Shown: piece after piece, positions 32,634 through 35,180 of the stretch
Numbering within the stretch: position 1 is the stretch's first letter
How the letters are laid out: each line of letters starts with the position of its first letter
Assembly (NCBI GenBank): GCA_041581135.1
Contig: JBFGCM010000032.1
Span: 1 to 35,180, forward strand
Direction: 5' to 3'
DNA length: 35,180 bases
Source: JBFGCM01 sp041581135
GTDB taxonomy: Bacteria; Actinomycetota; Acidimicrobiia; Spongiisociales; UBA5794
Position numbers and translations under genes: made by a program
Notes under the pieces: generated by a model
What the model was told of the DNA's origin: nothing
Database searches by the model: none
What the model saw: only the letters and a program-made list of their open reading frames with translations

Positions 32634-35180
32634 TCAGGTGCCGTCGCGAAGTGCCGAGACGATCGCCGTGATGGCCGACCCGAGCTTTGGCTCGTTCCGG
32701 ATCAGGTCCGCCAGATCGGCCGCGACCGCTGTCGGCTGGATGGTCGCCCGTGGCGTCACACCCTTGCACTTGCACCACCGTGCCAGGCACCTGCGCACGT
32801 AGTCCAGGTCCAGCCCCCACTCCTTGGCCACTTCGTGGAGGCGGCCGTGCTCTGGATGGAGCAGGCAGCGGAACAGCTCGCACAGGCAGGCTGCGTCCTT
32901 GCCTCGATCCCCGTCACGGTCGTCGTCCGACGTCGGCCAAGGATCGTCCCCGCCCCGCCACACGGCACCTGTGACCGTGTGCTCCCGGGTGAAGGGACGG
33001 TGCCGCGCCGTGGTGCCGGTCGCAATCACTCGGGCGGTATAGACGCCGTTCAGCGTCGCCGGAACGGTCGCCTCGAACACCCCCGGTTCAACCTCGTTCA
33101 TGGAGACCGCGGCGTTCGTGCCGTCGGGCCGGGTGAGGTGAGCCACGGTGTCGGCATTGCCGGCCGGCGGCAGCCCGTACTCGGTGAGCACGGCCCGGAT
33201 GGTGAGGTCCGCCCCGGGCTCGTAGCTGTTCTGGCGCAGCAGGGCTCGTAGCCGCAGGTTGGACAGCGCATACACGCTCAGGTTGTATCGGGCGCCGTGG
33301 ATGAGCGCCGACGGAAGACCGTCGACGTGGACGTCGGGATCGAACTGACCGGCGAGCCACTTCTTCCAGTGGCGATCGTCGACGGTGAGGATCGCCGCCC
33401 ACGTGCCTTCACGGGCGGCGTCGCCGCCGGGCCCGACCACCGGGAGCGAGACCCGGTAGTAGCTGAAGTTCGGCCCCGGAACGTACCGGACGCCGATGGC
33501 ACCGGAGGCGAACGCAGGGTCGATGATGTCCCCCTGCGGCGTCTCCAACACCATGCGCACCACGTTGGCCGCCTCCGACAGCAGGACCACGTCGTGGCTG
33601 ACATCGGTCTCGTTCAGATCGAACTCGATGCGGTGCGTGTCCCCGGGCTTGATGTAGTCCTCGGGGTCGGTGACGATGTCGACGTTGGTGATGCCGGCGA
33701 GCACCTGCAGGTAGTACTTCGCCAGCTTGTACTCGTCGTCGACCGGGTCGATGGTGTCGGTGAGCAGCAGCTCGCCGCCGGTGTTGTTGCACAGCTCTGC
33801 CAGGGCCGCCGCGTTCAAATCGCTGGCGGTGCCCAGGCCGATGGCGAACACCCTGTCGCCGATCAGGTGGTCGACGTCGGCGATGTACTCGGCCCGGTTC
33901 TCCTTGCCGTCGGTGAACACGATCATCGCCGTCTCGTCGAAATCGGAAGCCGCCGCCGTCATCAGCGCGTCGCCCTCGATGACCCCGTCGCCGATGGACG
34001 TGAAGCCGTTCGGGTTCGGCGTGTGGGCACCGATGTGGCCCACCGCGGCCGCCCGGCCGGTTCCGAACGCCATCTCGCTGAGCGGGGGCCCGGCCTCTTC
34101 GATGTCCATCACCTTGACCGCGTCGTGGTCGAAGGCTGCGATGCCGAGACCGTTCTCGTCCTGGATGACGTTGGCGAACACGTTGGCGGCAGACACCAGG
34201 AGCTGGTTCCGCGTGCGCCCGTCGCCGATGTCGGTCTCCATGCTGCCCGATTTGTCCAGCACCAGCGCCACGCCCACGGTGGGCCGGGCGATGGTGTTGG
34301 CGGTGATCGGGATGGTCCACTCGTCGCCGGTCTGCGGGCACTCGATGGTCACGGACCCGGTGGCGGTGTCGCCGTCGTTGGTGCCCTGGTACGAGATCCA
34401 CAGGATCGCCTCGCCGGCGACGGCGCCGTCACCGGGGTCCACCGAGATGGACGTGCCGAACGGCGTATCGAAGTCGGCACCCGGTCCGGCGGTGACGTTG
34501 AAGCTCAGCGACTGGCACGTGACGACGTCGAAGGTGACGCCGCGCACCGTGATCTCACCCTCGGGGATGTCGATGAACTTCAGCTCGGTGGTGTTTGTCG
34601 AGACCCGTGCCGGGTCGGTGTCGTAGATGTAGTCGACCGACAGCGAGTCGAGGACGTCGTTCGGCGTCGTCGCCCATGGCGGCATCGCCGAGCCCGGCGA
34701 CCTGGCGCCGGAGCCCTGGTACTCGTCTTCGGCCGGGTGGGCGTGTTGCCAGTCCGACCACCACTTGTCGACGAAGCAGTGGTGCAGGAAGAAGACCGGG
34801 TCTTCCGGCGAGCGTGCGGTGACCATGTTCCCGCCGACCCACACATGGGGCGACCCGTGCGCGGATTCGGCCGGAGGCCAGTGGTCCTCATACGGGGTCT
34901 CGTCGCGATCGTCGTCGATGGCGGCTGCGCTGGGCAGCGAGCCACTGACGCCGAGGGCCCGCGCGATGCCCCACGGGTTGAACGGCCCACTGACCGGGTT
35001 GCCGGTGCCGCCCATGAAGTCGTCGGTCCACGGCAGGGTCGCCGTCGACTGATCCTTCGTGGAGTCCCAGTACGGCAGCGCGATGTCCGGGTCGTACGCC
35101 TGGAGCTCCTTTTCCAGATTGGCGAGGAACTCGCGGTGCCACGGGTAGAAGAAGGGGTTGCCGTGGGCGTCACCGAAGTA
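32634..35180 (-). CDS. Tyrosinase fused to a von Willebrand A domain (5' end outside the window)
   Basis: The visible 848 residues start inside a tyrosinase (type-3 copper oxidase). Numbering from the window edge, HGNPFFYPWHREFL supplies two CuA ligands (H6, H15), followed by the family block IALPYWDS. CuB is HGSPHVWVGGNM (H108, H112) with DPVFFLHHCFVDKWW (H134). The third CuA His lies beyond the edge. After about residue 195 comes an Ig-like segment, then a vWA domain with an intact metal site: VLDKSGSM (D309, S311, S313), T394 in GFTSIGD and D424 in VFTDGKEN. Beta-rich domains follow (about 500-730), then a Cys-rich tail (CLCELFRCLL ... CLARWCKCKG). It probably oxidises phenols or surface tyrosines; export is likely but unseen. 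A start inside the window (ATG at 35015) would remove CuA and is rejected. Confidence 0.88.
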   Translation of the reverse strand, partial: YFGDAHGNPFFYPWHREFLANLEKELQAYDPDIALPYWDSTKDQSTATLPWTDDFMGGTGNPVSGPFNPWGIARALGVSGSLPSAAAIDDDRDETPYEDHWPPAESAHGSPHVWVGGNMVTARSPEDPVFFLHHCFVDKWWSDWQHAHPAEDEYQGSGARSPGSAMPPWATTPNDVLDSLSVDYIYDTDPARVSTNTTELKFIDIPEGEITVRGVTFDVVTCQSLSFNVTAGPGADFDTPFGTSISVDPGDGAVAGEAILWISYQGTNDGDTATGSVTIECPQTGDEWTIPITANTIARPTVGVALVLDKSGSMETDIGDGRTRNQLLVSAANVFANVIQDENGLGIAAFDHDAVKVMDIEEAGPPLSEMAFGTGRAAAVGHIGAHTPNPNGFTSIGDGVIEGDALMTAAASDFDETAMIVFTDGKENRAEYIADVDHLIGDRVFAIGLGTASDLNAAALAELCNNTGGELLLTDTIDPVDDEYKLAKYYLQVLAGITNVDIVTDPEDYIKPGDTHRIEFDLNETDVSHDVVLLSEAANVVRMVLETPQGDIIDPAFASGAIGVRYVPGPNFSYYRVSLPVVGPGGDAAREGTWAAILTVDDRHWKKWLAGQFDPDVHVDGLPSALIHGARYNLSVYALSNLRLRALLRQNSYEPGADLTIRAVLTEYGLPPAGNADTVAHLTRPDGTNAAVSMNEVEPGVFEATVPATLNGVYTARVIATGTTARHRPFTREHTVTGAVWRGGDDPWPTSDDDRDGDRGKDAACLCELFRCLLHPEHGRLHEVAKEWGLDLDYVRRCLARWCKCKGVTPRATIQPTAVAADLADLIRNEPKLGSAITAIVSALRDGT

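Overview
The window is GC-rich and carries many GTG starts. Short promoter-to-start distances, Shine-Dalgarno-less genes and several actinobacterial-looking families (a small protein beginning MDIGEPER, a CGIYA-type companion, a DUF5808-like protein, an HTH_42 winged-helix protein, a baeRF protein) point to Actinomycetota, possibly Acidimicrobiia; the class is inference. I see no phage, insertion sequence, CRISPR array or plasmid function. It reads as ordinary chromosome with some unusual proteins.

Layout. 1-460: non-coding leader with two hairpins and a tRNA-Arg(ACG). 577-2590: a tandem GNAT acetyltransferase and two small secreted proteins. 2810-2888: a degenerate tRNA-like sequence. 2964-6555: a minus-strand run with a baeRF-type release-factor-like protein, a CapA-type metallophosphatase and a Leu/Glu-type amino acid dehydrogenase. 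6645-10898: an alpha/beta-hydrolase remnant, a small membrane protein with a hexanucleotide repeat, a pseudaminic-acid-associated methylase and pyruvate phosphate dikinase. 11005-17672 (minus): a GGDEF/EAL protein, a PQQ-type sugar dehydrogenase lipoprotein and a large secreted subtilase. 17840-19545: an ABC exporter. 19551-22125: MBL hydrolase, HTH_42 winged-helix protein with a possible leader peptide, and a two-gene overlap encoding the 26-residue MDIGEPER protein. 22274-25912: a Rieske-domain fusion protein divergent from an ECF sigma factor with its membrane partner. 25941-30248: metallophosphoesterase, an unknown methyltransferase, a carbonic anhydrase/dehydrogenase pair and an APH-fold kinase. 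30290-35180 (minus): a second ECF sigma operon whose partner carries GerMN and Gmad2 domains, then a tyrosinase fused to a von Willebrand A domain that runs off the right edge.

The most interesting points are the tyrosinase-vWA fusion with a Cys-rich tail, a palindromic element (8-bp arms exactly 23 bp apart) present in three promoter regions, two sigma/membrane-partner operons of parallel design, a Rieske fusion protein with a 9-2-9 palindrome inside its promoter, and about ten genes with a -10-like hexamer only 6-8 bases before the start codon, which suggests widespread leaderless transcripts.
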